DNA of 52,343 bases, from positions 1 through 52,343 of the forward strand of contig JAZRQE010000015.1 in assembly GCA_045649545.1 (NCBI GenBank), given 5' to 3'. Shown here piece after piece: positions 1 to 8,043 of this stretch (the stretch's first letter is position 1; each line of letters opens with the position of its first letter). This DNA comes from UMGS172 sp045649545 (lineage in GTDB: Bacteria > Bacillota > Clostridia > Oscillospirales > Acutalibacteraceae). The notes under the pieces were generated by a model. It searched no databases and had not been told where the DNA came from. It was given only the letters and a program-made list of their open reading frames with translations. The translations under genes were made by a program, and so were the position numbers.

Positions 1-164
1 CTGAAAAAGATGAAATGGTTTCAAGTCGAAGTGCAAAATATTTTGAAAACAAGCCTAATGTTTTGGTGAACAAACTTAAAAAATCTGGACATTACTATTA
101 TGACAAAGAAGATTTTGATTTTTTAATAACTGAATTTAAGAAAATTCTTAATATGGAGAGTTGA
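1..164 (+). CDS. C-terminal end of an unrecognised protein (5' partial)
   Basis: An open frame enters from the left edge (frame starting at base 3) and ends at TGA 162-164, giving about 53 residues. The peptide is charged and Lys/Tyr/Phe-rich, with a KSGHYYYDKEDFDFL stretch. I do not recognise the family. It is followed after about 50 bases by a strong terminator, which supports it being the true 3' end of a transcribed gene. No function is proposed. Confidence 0.5.
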   Translation, partial: EKDEMVSSRSAKYFENKPNVLVNKLKKSGHYYYDKEDFDFLITEFKKILNMES

Positions 165-215
165 TTTCAAAGAAAATTAGGTTTTTCACCCAGTTCTTTT
201 TCGGACACGAATGAC

Positions 216-249
216 AAAAAATCTCGTTCTTCGGAACGAGATTTTTTTA
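216..249 (+). terminator. Rho-independent terminator with UUCG loop
   Basis: A perfect 9-bp stem (ATCTCGTTC 221-229 with GAACGAGAT 234-242) is closed by a TTCG tetraloop and followed by a T run. A-rich sequence precedes it, so it could work on both strands. It closes the gene entering from the left edge. Confidence 0.85.
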
Positions 250-250
250 T

Positions 251-435
251 CCATTGCGAAAGCAATGGCATATCATCAACACGGCGTTGCCGTGTTGTAT
301 CTCATCAGTCCGTTAGGACTGTATATCATCACGCTTTAGCGTGTATCAAAACGCTTTCGCAATGATGATATACAATTTCTTCGAAATTGATGATATGCAA
401 AACTTCGTTTTGATGATATACAATGCTCCGCATTG
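251..435. repeat. Array of mini-hairpins with ATCATCA/TGATGAT spacers
   Basis: Seven short perfect hairpins lie in a row: 251-268, 278-296, 306-321, 330-343, 373-389, 398-412 and 421-435. Each has arms of 6-8 bp and a 2-4 base loop, and arm sequences differ from one to the next. Spacers are conserved: tatcatca-like in the left half (about 269-278, 297-305, 322-329) and tgatgata-like in the right half (about 364-372, 389-397, 412-420). The spacer orientation therefore inverts near 344-363, where a half hairpin (GCTTTCGCAAT) sits. The array can fold as one long spacer:spacer stem with hairpins as side branches. It contains no gene and fills most of the 165-572 gap. Confidence 0.8.
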
Positions 436-509
436 ATTTGTCACCGCTTTTATGCTATGCTTGTGTTATGGTAGGAACAATAATTATAAATAGTAAATTT
501 TATGATTGG

Positions 510-540
510 CTGAGAGTTTTTATATACATACCCGTCTAAT
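510..540 (+). promoter_or_regulatory. Putative ECF sigma promoter (autoregulatory)
   Basis: TGAGAG at 511-516, a 16-base spacer and CGTCTAAT from 533 match the general ECF layout (GAAC/GAAAC-like -35, CGTC -10). The same 31 bases recur with a single mismatch at 28501-28531. The site lies about 33 bases before the ECF sigma gene, as expected for self-activation. The assignment is inferred from layout and recurrence. Confidence 0.65.
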
Positions 541-572
541 AGGCGAGGAGAAACAAAAGAGAGGGGTACTAA

Positions 573-1130
573 ATGGATAACGGTGCTTGTAGCTACCGCC
601 GTTTCCTTGATGGTGATGATGAAGGGTTAACCTTAATCATTAAAGATTATAAAGATGGCTTAATTCTTTATTTGAATGGTTATGTGAATAATATTTATGT
701 AGCCGAAGAGATAATGGAAGAAACTTTCTTTAAACTTGCGGTAAAAAAACCTAAATTTAACGAGAGATGTTCATTTAAAACTTGGATTTACACCATTGGG
801 CGAAATGTTGCAATTGATTATATAAGGCATAATTCAAGGGTTTCTGTGTCTTCAATAGAAGATATGGAAAATTACTTGAAAGATGAAACAAATATTGAAA
901 ATCAATACATAAAAAACGAACGAAAAATAATTTTACATAAAGCTTTGTGTGATTTAAAACCTGAATACTATCAGGTTTTATGGCTATGTTATTTTGAAGA
1001 GTTTTCGAATCAGGAAATTGCACAGATAATGGGTAAATCTAAGCGTCAAATTGAAAATTTGTTGTACAGGGCAAAACAATCTCTTAAATCGTTACTTGAT
1101 AAGGAGGGATTTCAGTATGAAGAGCTATGA
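573..1130 (+). CDS. ECF-family RNA polymerase sigma factor
   Basis: 185 residues, the usual size for an extracytoplasmic-function sigma-70. Region 2 spans roughly residues 25-88, with EEIMEETFFKL and the FKTWIYTIGRNVAIDYIR core/-10 recognition helix. Region 4 spans about 124-172, with the helix-turn-helix FSNQEIAQIMGKSKRQIENLLYRAKQSL. A GAGAGGGG ribosome binding site precedes the ATG. The gene overlaps the next ORF by 14 bases, so the two are translationally coupled. It is preceded by an ECF-type promoter that recurs once elsewhere in the window. The signal sensed is unknown; the coupled membrane protein is the likely anti-sigma factor. Confidence 0.92.
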   Translation: MDNGACSYRRFLDGDDEGLTLIIKDYKDGLILYLNGYVNNIYVAEEIMEETFFKLAVKKPKFNERCSFKTWIYTIGRNVAIDYIRHNSRVSVSSIEDMENYLKDETNIENQYIKNERKIILHKALCDLKPEYYQVLWLCYFEEFSNQEIAQIMGKSKRQIENLLYRAKQSLKSLLDKEGFQYEEL

Positions 1131-2139
1131 TGAAATAGCAAATAGTATTTTTGAACGCAGAGACAAATATGTAGCAAAGCAAAAAAGGAAAAAGCAAATT
1201 ATTATATGTACTGTTACACCTGCAATTTGTTGCTGTATTGTTTTAATTACAAGTTTCGGCTTGTGGAAAAACGGATTTTTCAGTGATGATATTAACTATT
1301 CAGACGGATTGCAAAATGTATCTGACAAGAATTCTTCGGTAACCAACAATCAAAACAATTCTTCTTTGGGAACTTCAAATAGTAATGATAGTAGCACTAC
1401 ATCAAGTTCTGATAAACAGAATTCTAACGAGTCATCAGTTAATACTCCTTCAAACAGTGTTTCAAGCAATCCGCCGGTTGTAAATACGAATTATTATATT
1501 GACAGTGTTGATAAAATCAACTTTTATTCAGCCAAAAAAATTATAAATGAAAAATCACTTTTGCCAATTGGAATGGATTTCAGAAAATATTCAATGACCA
1601 ACATTCTTCCGTTAAGCAATATTTATGTAGAATATCCTATTGACAGAAATAAAGTGTTTACAACAACAATGGTAACCTATTTTACTATTGAGCTTAATGA
1701 TGAAAAAGGATTTTTGGCTCAAAAACTAGGCGGAACAGGTTTGGTTGAGGTTGTTGTTACAAACAACAATATCGACGATATGGGAGCAATGATAACCTTT
1801 AAGCGTGAGGAAAAGTATTATACGTGCCTTAGAAATGGCGGTGGATATGACTTTGATACCAGTCTGACTAGGGCTGAGTTTTCTTCGCACAAATATATTG
1901 AAGGATTCAACATTGTTAAAAATTTCGAGCAAGAAAACTATAAGTTTACGGTTCGTTATGAGGGTTCAAAGGTTGTGGGGTTTGAATGTGCACCTTTCAG
2001 TAGCACCCCAAAAAATTATGTTGCAGATGATGTAACATTCATTGAAGATTTTTGTGTTGTTCTTTACACAAAACAAACCTTTACCATTGATGAGTTAGAA
2101 ATGTATTTCCAAAATGAAAAAGAGGATGAAACTTTATGA
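1117..2139 (+). CDS. Membrane-anchored probable anti-sigma factor with extracellular sensor domain
   Basis: Start chosen at ATG 1117 behind AAGGAGGG (340 residues). A 27-residue basic cytoplasmic N-terminus (MKSYDEIANSIFERRDKY) is followed by one membrane segment (about residues 28-50, with a CCC run). A Ser/Asn/Thr-rich stalk spans about 60-125 and a folded ectodomain about 180-335. The ectodomain is clearly paralogous to residues about 150-300 of the next gene: both contain FLAQKLGGTG, a VEVV(V/I)T segment, FSSHKY, YVADD and KQTFT. Known anti-sigma domains (zf-HC2, RsgI_N) are not evident. The role is inferred from its position, overlap with the sigma gene and single-pass topology. Confidence 0.7.
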   Translation: MKSYDEIANSIFERRDKYVAKQKRKKQIIICTVTPAICCCIVLITSFGLWKNGFFSDDINYSDGLQNVSDKNSSVTNNQNNSSLGTSNSNDSSTTSSSDKQNSNESSVNTPSNSVSSNPPVVNTNYYIDSVDKINFYSAKKIINEKSLLPIGMDFRKYSMTNILPLSNIYVEYPIDRNKVFTTTMVTYFTIELNDEKGFLAQKLGGTGLVEVVVTNNNIDDMGAMITFKREEKYYTCLRNGGGYDFDTSLTRAEFSSHKYIEGFNIVKNFEQENYKFTVRYEGSKVVGFECAPFSSTPKNYVADDVTFIEDFCVVLYTKQTFTIDELEMYFQNEKEDETL

Positions 2140-4103
2140 AAAAAGCACTTGCAATCACAATGACTTTAATGCTTATGCTTTCTTCTGTCGGTTGTAAAGA
2201 AGTTGACACAAATAAAAAACAAGACTCTTCTAAACCTGGAAGCAGCCCTCTTTTTGCAGAAAGTGACTCATCAAAGCAAAACAATGGGGTGAATAGCAGT
2301 TATTCCTCTAACACCTCCTCTGGCAACAAAACGTCATCAAATAGTGGCACACAAGAAAACTGGTATTCTAATGATGATACTTTAAGTGGTATCACAACAG
2401 AAAATGTAAAAATAAACACTTTAGATAAGTTGAATTTCTATGCTGTTAAAAAAGCAATAGCCGGAAATGATGTCACATTGCTGTCTAATACATCACAAAA
2501 TGTTAAGCCAATGGCGTTAGCTAATAACAGCGATTTTGAAATATTAAATCTTGCAAACTCTACTGCAACCGATATAAACGTTAATACAACCTTTACAATC
2601 ACTATGTATAGTTATTTTACTATTACTTTAAATGACACCAGGGGATTCCTGGCACAAAAGCTTGGTGGGACAGGCTCAGTAGAGGTGGTTATTACACAAA
2701 ATAGTTTCAGTAATATGATAACCTTTAAAAAGGGTGAACGATATTATTCTTGTTTGCAAACTTCTTTAACAGAGAAGGCTATGTCCTTTTCGTCGCATAA
2801 ATATGTTAATGGGTTTAAATTGGTTGAAAATTTTGACCAAGAAAATTATGAATATACCGTTTATTTTGAGGGGGACAAAGTTATCGGTATTAATTGCGGC
2901 AGATTTGAAGGGAACGGGAACTATAAATATGTTGCCGACGACATAAAATGTAATGATAACTTTTGCTTCGTAATTTACAAAAAACAAACTTTTACCGCTG
3001 AGAAATTAGAAGGTCTATTCGCTTCTAACAATTCGTTTGTAGATGATGGTATTGTTTTAAATGACGGAACTGTTTTATTCGGTGAATCATCTGTAACCAA
3101 TAATATTGTAGCTTTTAAAAACAGTTCGGGGAAATCCATTATAACTAATAACGACATTATAAAAGTCGGTGCTATGTACAACGATAAATTCGGATTTTGT
3201 ATAAGACTTGAGTTGACTGCAAGCAATGGCATTTCAGGAGACACAAATCTTACTTTCTATCTTAATAATTCCAAAGATAGAGAGATTACCTTGCGAAAGA
3301 ATGGTTCTGCGGTTTATATTGTCGATTTAAACAACAAATCCCGAATGTCTGATATTTTTTATAAACTTACCGCTATTAAAACAGGCAATAAAATAGGCAG
3401 GATTATAGACCATGAAGATTTTGTGAGGGAAGCTTCTAAAAGGCTTAACCTTAACGATTATGATGTTTCGGTAGAAGACCATAGTGCAAGTTTTGGCAAT
3501 GGACTTAAAATTGTGGATTATACCTATGATTTGAAATCTAATAAATCCATTAGTCATAAAGTCTCAAATTATGATGTGACTATTGACGGTATAACTATTA
3601 CTATGCCTATAAAGGTTTCTGAATTCTTAAGCAAAGGCTTTACTGTAAAAGAGAAATCTTTTGAAGACCGTATTTTACAAGGTTCAGCTGATTTCAATAC
3701 ACCAAGCGGTAATGTAGTTAGTGCATTTATAATGGATTTTTATGGAACCTCAAAGAGTTTTAATGATTGTTATATAACACAAGTTTGCTTTTATTGTTAT
3801 GAAAAAGTGTTTAAATATCAAGAAGGCATAAGTCCGACCCGCCCTGATTTTGAAATGATTGAAGGAATAAACAAGGATTCTACGCTTGATGACATAATTT
3901 CAAGACTTGGAGAGCCAAACAAAATAATTCTTATGACTACAGATAATCAACCTATGGATTATAAGGATTGTATTATTCAGTTATATTACAAGGTTTATAT
4001 ACCCTCTTTACCGAATGGTCGGTTAGTTTTCAATCTTCAACCTGTTCTTAATAACACTGTACCGTCAGATTATTTGACAGATATTAGTTTCGTTTTACAA
4101 TAG
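2136..4103 (+). CDS. Lipoprotein sharing the anti-sigma ectodomain
   Basis: 655 residues. The signal peptide ends in the lipobox LSSVGC (lipid Cys at residue 20), and a Ser/Asn-rich stalk runs to about residue 75. The ATG overlaps the preceding stop by four bases (ATGA), making this the third gene of the sigma operon. Residues about 150-300 are homologous to the ectodomain of the upstream membrane protein, while residues 300-655 are unique. Near the C-terminus, STLDDIISRLGEPNKI resembles the short helix-hairpin 'rLGePd' segment common in Gram-positive lipoproteins. It probably acts at the outer face of the membrane, perhaps competing with or presenting the same ligand as the anti-sigma ectodomain. 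That role is inference. Confidence 0.75.
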   Translation: MKKALAITMTLMLMLSSVGCKEVDTNKKQDSSKPGSSPLFAESDSSKQNNGVNSSYSSNTSSGNKTSSNSGTQENWYSNDDTLSGITTENVKINTLDKLNFYAVKKAIAGNDVTLLSNTSQNVKPMALANNSDFEILNLANSTATDINVNTTFTITMYSYFTITLNDTRGFLAQKLGGTGSVEVVITQNSFSNMITFKKGERYYSCLQTSLTEKAMSFSSHKYVNGFKLVENFDQENYEYTVYFEGDKVIGINCGRFEGNGNYKYVADDIKCNDNFCFVIYKKQTFTAEKLEGLFASNNSFVDDGIVLNDGTVLFGESSVTNNIVAFKNSSGKSIITNNDIIKVGAMYNDKFGFCIRLELTASNGISGDTNLTFYLNNSKDREITLRKNGSAVYIVDLNNKSRMSDIFYKLTAIKTGNKIGRIIDHEDFVREASKRLNLNDYDVSVEDHSASFGNGLKIVDYTYDLKSNKSISHKVSNYDVTIDGITITMPIKVSEFLSKGFTVKEKSFEDRILQGSADFNTPSGNVVSAFIMDFYGTSKSFNDCYITQVCFYCYEKVFKYQEGISPTRPDFEMIEGINKDSTLDDIISRLGEPNKIILMTTDNQPMDYKDCIIQLYYKVYIPSLPNGRLVFNLQPVLNNTVPSDYLTDISFVLQ

Positions 4104-4196
4104 TAACTTGTCTTTGAATTTACGCAAGTATATTGTAAGGTTTTAAACAGGAAAACAATCGGTGCATAAAGAAAATCAGACTTTCAGATATAATTA

Positions 4197-4225
4197 TTGA
4201 TTGTTTACGCTTTATATGTTATATT
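4197..4225 (+). promoter_or_regulatory. Putative sigma-A promoter
   Basis: TTGATT 4197-4202, 17-base spacer, TATATT 4220-4225, 21 bases ahead of the lipoprotein ATG at 4246. The match is moderate. Confidence 0.45.
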
Positions 4226-4245
4226 TTTAATACGAGGTGAGTTTT

Positions 4246-5646
4246 ATGAAAAAAGTTTTAGTTATTATTTTAAGCGTTTTATTAGTTTTTTCACTGACTG
4301 CATGTGATAATGCAACAAAAAATACCGATTCAGATGTAAACGACATATCACAAACTGCGAATACAAACAGTGTTGTTTCGGAAGAAAATAAGCCTAATAA
4401 CACTAATAAAAACTCGTCATCGGAGTTAACACATTCTAATGATACAAACAGTAACAAAAATCAATCAACACAAAATAACTCTTCTAAAGGCACCGTAACA
4501 AGTAGTAATAATCAGTCAACACAAAATAATTCTTCAAAAAACAGTGCCGGAACGCCTTCTAAAGGTACTGTAATAAGTAGCAATAATCAGTCAACACAGA
4601 ATAATTCTTCAAAAAATAATACGGCGACATCTTCTAATAACACTGTATCAAATAACACAACTTCCGAGAATATTGATAACGGTGTTTTGGAAAAGGCAAC
4701 ATCTCAAAAAATGAATGTGCCTGAAAATATGAAACTGTTAGGTACAAACAAAGCCAAAGAAGAAAATAATTCAAATACCATAAAAGCCACCGTTGGATTA
4801 TATCAACTTGACGGTGATGTAGTAAATTGGACGACTGAAAATGATTTGATTTATGTGATAACATCAGGAAATAACAGATTAGTTATCATAAATTCCAAAA
4901 CAATGAGGGCAGTTTCTAATGTTCCGCTTGCAGGAGAACCAGCAGAAATAAATCTTGTTGGGGATAGAATTTATATTTCGTTGCCCGATTTATGCAGAAT
5001 TGATATATTTTCAAAATCTAACCTTGCCAAAATTTCTTCGCTTTATTTTGAACATGAAGTTTCATCTTTTTGTATTGATGGAAACTATGTTTATTATTCC
5101 GAACACGACCAACATTGTGAAGTATATAAAAAGAATTTAACTACAAATGAATTAATAAGAATTATTCCTGATAAAGGGTCGACATTTTATCAACCGAAAT
5201 TGTATTTAAATAGACAGGATAATATTTTATATATCGGTGAAACCGGCACTACCGGAAGTGATTTGTTTTATTTCGATGCAACAACTCTCCAACTTATGAG
5301 TGTATTCAGGAAGAACGATTATGGAATAATGAATCATACCCGGGATATTTTCCATGTTGGAAATGAAATCTTTTGGGGCAATTACCGTCTTTCGGATACA
5401 GACGCAAAACAAATTGTCGGTAGATATGGCCAAGGGGTTTACGGTAGCGTTAATTTTGCGTCTGAAGAGTTGGTTTCGACATATGAAGGTGTTTTCTTGA
5501 CAGATACTTATGAATGTATTGTGAATTATTTCGAAGCAGGCTTTAAATTTCAATATATACTTGTAACTGAATCGTATAATGTTTTCTTTAGAGCAAGAAG
5601 CATTGATAAAAATATAATTTTAGGCGTTAATTTTAGTATGCAATAA
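4246..5646 (+). CDS. Lipoprotein with tandem-repeat stalk and propeller-like C-terminal domain
   Basis: Start ATG 4246 lies 5 bases after GAGGTGA (466 residues). The signal peptide ends in a lipobox (SLTAC). Residues about 30-150 are an Asn/Ser/Thr stalk containing three near-identical copies of SSNNQSTQNNSSK-type repeats. The rest (about 170-466) reads like a series of beta-propeller blades (repeated 'YVITSGNNRLVIINSKT', 'GDRIYISLPDLCRIDIF' and 'GNYVYYSEHD' patterns), similar in style to YncE/PQQ-like propellers. The family is not firmly recognised. It has its own promoter and lies behind the sigma operon, so co-regulation is possible but not shown. Confidence 0.7.
   Translation: MKKVLVIILSVLLVFSLTACDNATKNTDSDVNDISQTANTNSVVSEENKPNNTNKNSSSELTHSNDTNSNKNQSTQNNSSKGTVTSSNNQSTQNNSSKNSAGTPSKGTVISSNNQSTQNNSSKNNTATSSNNTVSNNTTSENIDNGVLEKATSQKMNVPENMKLLGTNKAKEENNSNTIKATVGLYQLDGDVVNWTTENDLIYVITSGNNRLVIINSKTMRAVSNVPLAGEPAEINLVGDRIYISLPDLCRIDIFSKSNLAKISSLYFEHEVSSFCIDGNYVYYSEHDQHCEVYKKNLTTNELIRIIPDKGSTFYQPKLYLNRQDNILYIGETGTTGSDLFYFDATTLQLMSVFRKNDYGIMNHTRDIFHVGNEIFWGNYRLSDTDAKQIVGRYGQGVYGSVNFASEELVSTYEGVFLTDTYECIVNYFEAGFKFQYILVTESYNVFFRARSIDKNIILGVNFSMQ
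4458..4617 (+). repeat. In-frame tandem repeats in lipoprotein stalk
   Basis: Three copies of a segment encoding (S/K)NNQSTQNNSSK begin near 4458, 4506 and 4580. They are separated by GTV/SAGTPSKGTV linkers. Repeats of this type can change copy number by slippage and alter stalk length without breaking the frame. Confidence 0.75.
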
Positions 5647-5714
5647 TTCTCAAAGAAATTCTAAGTATTGTGAATTACAGCGTCAAGACAAGTGTTTTTT
5701 AAATGTCATTTCCG

Positions 5715-5747
5715 AAAATCCCGAATGCTAAAGCGTTCGGGATTTTT
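5715..5747 (+). terminator. Terminator after stalk lipoprotein
   Basis: AAAATCCCGAA pairs with TTCGGGATTTTT around a small GCT/AGC-closed loop and is followed by T residues. It ends the 4246-5646 transcript. Confidence 0.8.
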
Positions 5748-5849
5748 GGAAAGTAAGAAGTAACAGGTGAAAGGTAATAAGTATTGCGGCTTCGCCGCTT
5801 TTATGCTATAACATAGCCCCGTTTCTTTACAAATTAATTCTATTAAAGA

Positions 5850-5880
5850 ACGGTTGGTGTAAAACCAACCGTTGTTTAAT
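5850..5880 (+). terminator. Second hairpin, possible terminator
   Basis: CGGTTGGT 5851-5858 pairs with ACCAACCG 5864-5871 and is followed by TTGTTTAAT. The short T run makes termination plausible but weaker. The rest of the 5647-6036 gap holds a small GC-rich hairpin (GCGGCTTCGCCGC near 5785), the 5978-6006 promoter and no gene. Confidence 0.45.
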
Positions 5881-5955
5881 ATTTATAATACAGATAATAC
5901 GATTGTATAGTTTGAGCTTAATAATTTATGGATGCAATTTTCGTTACAGTCTTTT

Positions 5956-5977
5956 GTGGAATTTATCCGAATTCCAC
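5956..5977. promoter_or_regulatory. Inverted repeat abutting the -35 of the HAD gene
   Basis: GTGGAATT and AATTCCAC form an 8-bp inverted repeat with a 6-base centre, ending one base before the -35 hexamer. Its position suggests an operator for a dimeric repressor, but no regulator is identified. Confidence 0.4.
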
Positions 5978-6006
5978 TTGCTAACAGTGAAAATATGATA
6001 TATAAT
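5978..6006 (+). promoter_or_regulatory. Sigma-A promoter for HAD phosphatase
   Basis: TTGCTA 5978-5983, 17-base spacer and a perfect TATAAT 6001-6006, about 30 bases before the GTG start. Confidence 0.7.
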
Positions 6007-6036
6007 TGTAGGGAATTCTTAAAAGGTGGTTTTTTA

Positions 6037-6861
6037 GTGCGAAAGATAAACTACAAAATGATTGTTTCCGACTTTGACGGTACTTTGGTACAAAGTGACG
6101 GCAAGGTTTCGGAAAAGAATATCAAAGCAATCAACGAATATATAGATGCAGGCGGAGTTTTTGTTATTTCAACCGGCAGGTCAACCACCGGAATTTTGCC
6201 CAAAGCAAAAAAGTTGGGTCTTAAGGGCTTGATTTCCTGCTGTCAGGGCACCATTATTTTGGATATTGAAAGCGGTGGAGTTTTGTTCGACAAACGCTTG
6301 TCACAGGAAACCACACTTGCCGCCTGCCGTAAAATGGAAGAGTTAGGCTTGCATATTCACGCTTACGATTTGTGGGAATATTACTCAAACGTCGATGACG
6401 AAATGCTATTGAATTATGAAAAAATCACCGAGACCAAAGCAAGTCTGGTTTTAAATGAGAAGATGTCGGACTTTCTATTAAAAAAGAAAGTCGGTGCATA
6501 TAAATTACTCGCTATGGTTTTGCCGGAGGATAACTCAAAAATAGTTGAGGAATTGAGCAAGGCAAAATTGCCTGATTGTGATATCACAAAAAGTGCGGCA
6601 TTTTTAGTCGAAGTTGTGAATGATAAATGTTCTAAAGGCAGTGCCGTTTCGTTTTTGGCCCGACATTACGGAATTGAAATCGAGAAAACCGTCGGAATAG
6701 GCGATAACTACAATGATATTTCGATGATTGATGCTGTAGGTTTAGGTGTTGCGGTTGCCAACGCAGAGGATGCTTTAAAACAAAGAGCAGATTACGTTTG
6801 TGAAAATTCAAACGAGCAATCAGCCGTTGCAGAGGTTATAGAAAAGTTTGGATTTTGTTGA
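6037..6861 (+). CDS. HAD-superfamily hydrolase, Cof-type (IIB)
   Basis: GTG 6037 is preferred over the upstream in-frame ATG at 5932: it follows AAAAGGTGG and lies downstream of the promoter. This gives 274 residues, typical of Cof/YidA phosphatases. Motif I is SDFDGTLV (nucleophile Asp), motif II the STGR segment, motif III a Lys in the region before the C-terminal GIGDNYNDISMI, which is motif IV. Family members dephosphorylate sugar phosphates, pyridoxal phosphate or similar small molecules in the cytosol; the substrate here cannot be read from sequence. It stands alone with its own promoter and a possible operator. Confidence 0.9.
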   Translation: MRKINYKMIVSDFDGTLVQSDGKVSEKNIKAINEYIDAGGVFVISTGRSTTGILPKAKKLGLKGLISCCQGTIILDIESGGVLFDKRLSQETTLAACRKMEELGLHIHAYDLWEYYSNVDDEMLLNYEKITETKASLVLNEKMSDFLLKKKVGAYKLLAMVLPEDNSKIVEELSKAKLPDCDITKSAAFLVEVVNDKCSKGSAVSFLARHYGIEIEKTVGIGDNYNDISMIDAVGLGVAVANAEDALKQRADYVCENSNEQSAVAEVIEKFGFC

Positions 6862-6942
6862 TATATTATATTTTTTAAACAATTTTGAAATTATATAATG
6901 TAAAAAAATGTAGAAATTCTGTTTGTTTATACAAAAATAATA

Positions 6943-6971
6943 TTGAAAAATGCCACGGCATATGATAAAAT
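6943..6971 (+). promoter_or_regulatory. Sigma-A promoter for DUF975 gene
   Basis: TTGAAA 6943-6948, 17-base spacer, TAAAAT 6966-6971, about 58 bases before the ATG at 7030. Confidence 0.55.
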
Positions 6972-7029
6972 ACAAGTAACAGGTGATTTGCCTGAATATT
7001 TTAGCTCGAGGCTATTGAGGAGAGATTTT

Positions 7030-7659
7030 ATGAACAGAGCAGAATTAAAAATGGCTGCGAAACAGCAAATTAAGGGCAAAATCGGAATTTTATTTGTAAT
7101 TACTTTGGTGATTGCAGTTGTTTCCGGCATTGCAGGTTTTGTTTTGGGGCTTATCCCGGTTGTTGGTTCATTGGCAGCATCTATTATCGTCACACCTGCG
7201 TTTGCACTGAGCACTATAAGGGTTTACCTTAATGTTGTTAAGGGTAATACTCCTGAAGTTAGTGATGCTTTTACCGGTTTTGACGATTTTTGGGCCGCTT
7301 TTAAGGTAACCTTCTTGGTTGGCTTCTTCACATTCTTGTGGTCATTATTGTTCTGGATTCCCGGTATCATTAAAGGCATCTCATATTCGATGTCAATGTA
7401 TGTTTTGGCAGAAAACAAGGGCAAACCTGCTCTTGAGTGTATTGCCGAGTCAAAGAAAATGACCAATGGTCATAAAATGGAACTCTTTGTTTTGGCATTG
7501 TCATTTATCGGTTGGGCATTTGTTGGTGCAATCACTTTAGGAATTGCATTTATTTGGATTACTCCTTATATGCAGGCAACCATGACAAATGCTTATAATT
7601 ACTTAAAGCCGGCACCTGCTGAGGTTGAGGTAGAGGCTCCTGTGGTTGAGGCAGAATAA
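7030..7659 (+). CDS. DUF975-family integral membrane protein
   Basis: ATG 7030 follows TTGAGGAGAG, so the longer in-frame start at 6943 is rejected because it lies on the promoter -35. 209 residues. The N-terminus MNRAELKMAAKQQIKGK is the typical DUF975 opening, followed by four or five hydrophobic segments and an acidic Val/Glu-rich tail (PAEVEVEAPVVEAE). The family's function is unknown; it resembles small membrane proteins of the bacterial envelope. It is monocistronic and followed by a strong terminator. Confidence 0.8.
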   Translation: MNRAELKMAAKQQIKGKIGILFVITLVIAVVSGIAGFVLGLIPVVGSLAASIIVTPAFALSTIRVYLNVVKGNTPEVSDAFTGFDDFWAAFKVTFLVGFFTFLWSLLFWIPGIIKGISYSMSMYVLAENKGKPALECIAESKKMTNGHKMELFVLALSFIGWAFVGAITLGIAFIWITPYMQATMTNAYNYLKPAPAEVEVEAPVVEAE

Positions 7660-7682
7660 TTACTGTTTGTCAATGTGAGTAT

Positions 7683-7717
7683 CGGGCTGTGGCGAAAGCC
7701 ACGGCCCGTTTTTATTT
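7683..7717 (+). terminator. Strong terminator
   Basis: CGGGC-GTGGC paired with GCCAC-GCCCG around a GAAA loop, followed by TTTTTATTTTATTT. It separates the DUF975 gene from the gat operon promoter. Confidence 0.9.
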
Positions 7718-7732
7718 TATTTCGTTTAAAAC

Positions 7733-7761
7733 TTGACAAATTGGAAATAATAGCATATAAT
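7733..7761 (+). promoter_or_regulatory. Consensus sigma-A promoter for the gat operon
   Basis: Perfect TTGACA 7733-7738, 17-base spacer and perfect TATAAT 7756-7761. Such a strong promoter fits an operon whose output is controlled downstream by a T-box. Confidence 0.9.
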
Positions 7762-7780
7762 ATCAAGGATTAAAGGCGTT

Positions 7781-8020
7781 AAAAGTGACCGAGTAACTTT
7801 TTTCTTTTTTCAGAGAGTCGGCGGTGGGTGTGAGCCGATAAAAAGATTTTGGTGAAAAACAGTCATTAGCCGACGGAAGAAAGGCATTTTGCTTATTAGA
7901 CCCGTCCGTGAGATAAGCGTTAATTTCTTTAAAGTGAACTGTGTTTTAGCAGTTAAATTGGGTGGTACCGCGGAAGTCGTCTTTCGTCCCTTGAAGTTAG
8001 GGATAAGACGTCTTTTTTTA
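7781..8020 (+). promoter_or_regulatory. T-box riboswitch leader, predicted Asn specifier
   Basis: Stem I is formed by GTGAC near 7785-7789 and GTCAT near 7862-7866. The AGTA loop-E motif is at 7792-7795 and the specifier loop reads AAAAACA with codon AAC at 7858-7860, decoding Asn. The conserved T-box TGGGTGGTACCGCG is at 7959-7972. A terminator stem at about 7975-8012 with a T run to 8020 competes with the antiterminator. The family binds uncharged tRNA and reads through when it is scarce. Asn fits an operon that makes Asn-tRNA by transamidation; AAA (Lys) in the same loop is the less likely reading. Confidence 0.85.
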
Positions 8021-8043
8021 TTTTATTTTGGGAGGTAAACAAA

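Noticed and set aside
251..435. CRISPR array
   Set aside because: The repeated part is the 8-10 base spacer, hairpin sequences differ, unit length is far too short, and no cas genes are present.
1..570. Prophage or IS remnant at the left edge
   Set aside because: Only an unrecognised C-terminal fragment, a terminator and hairpins are present; no transposase, integrase or terminal repeats are visible.
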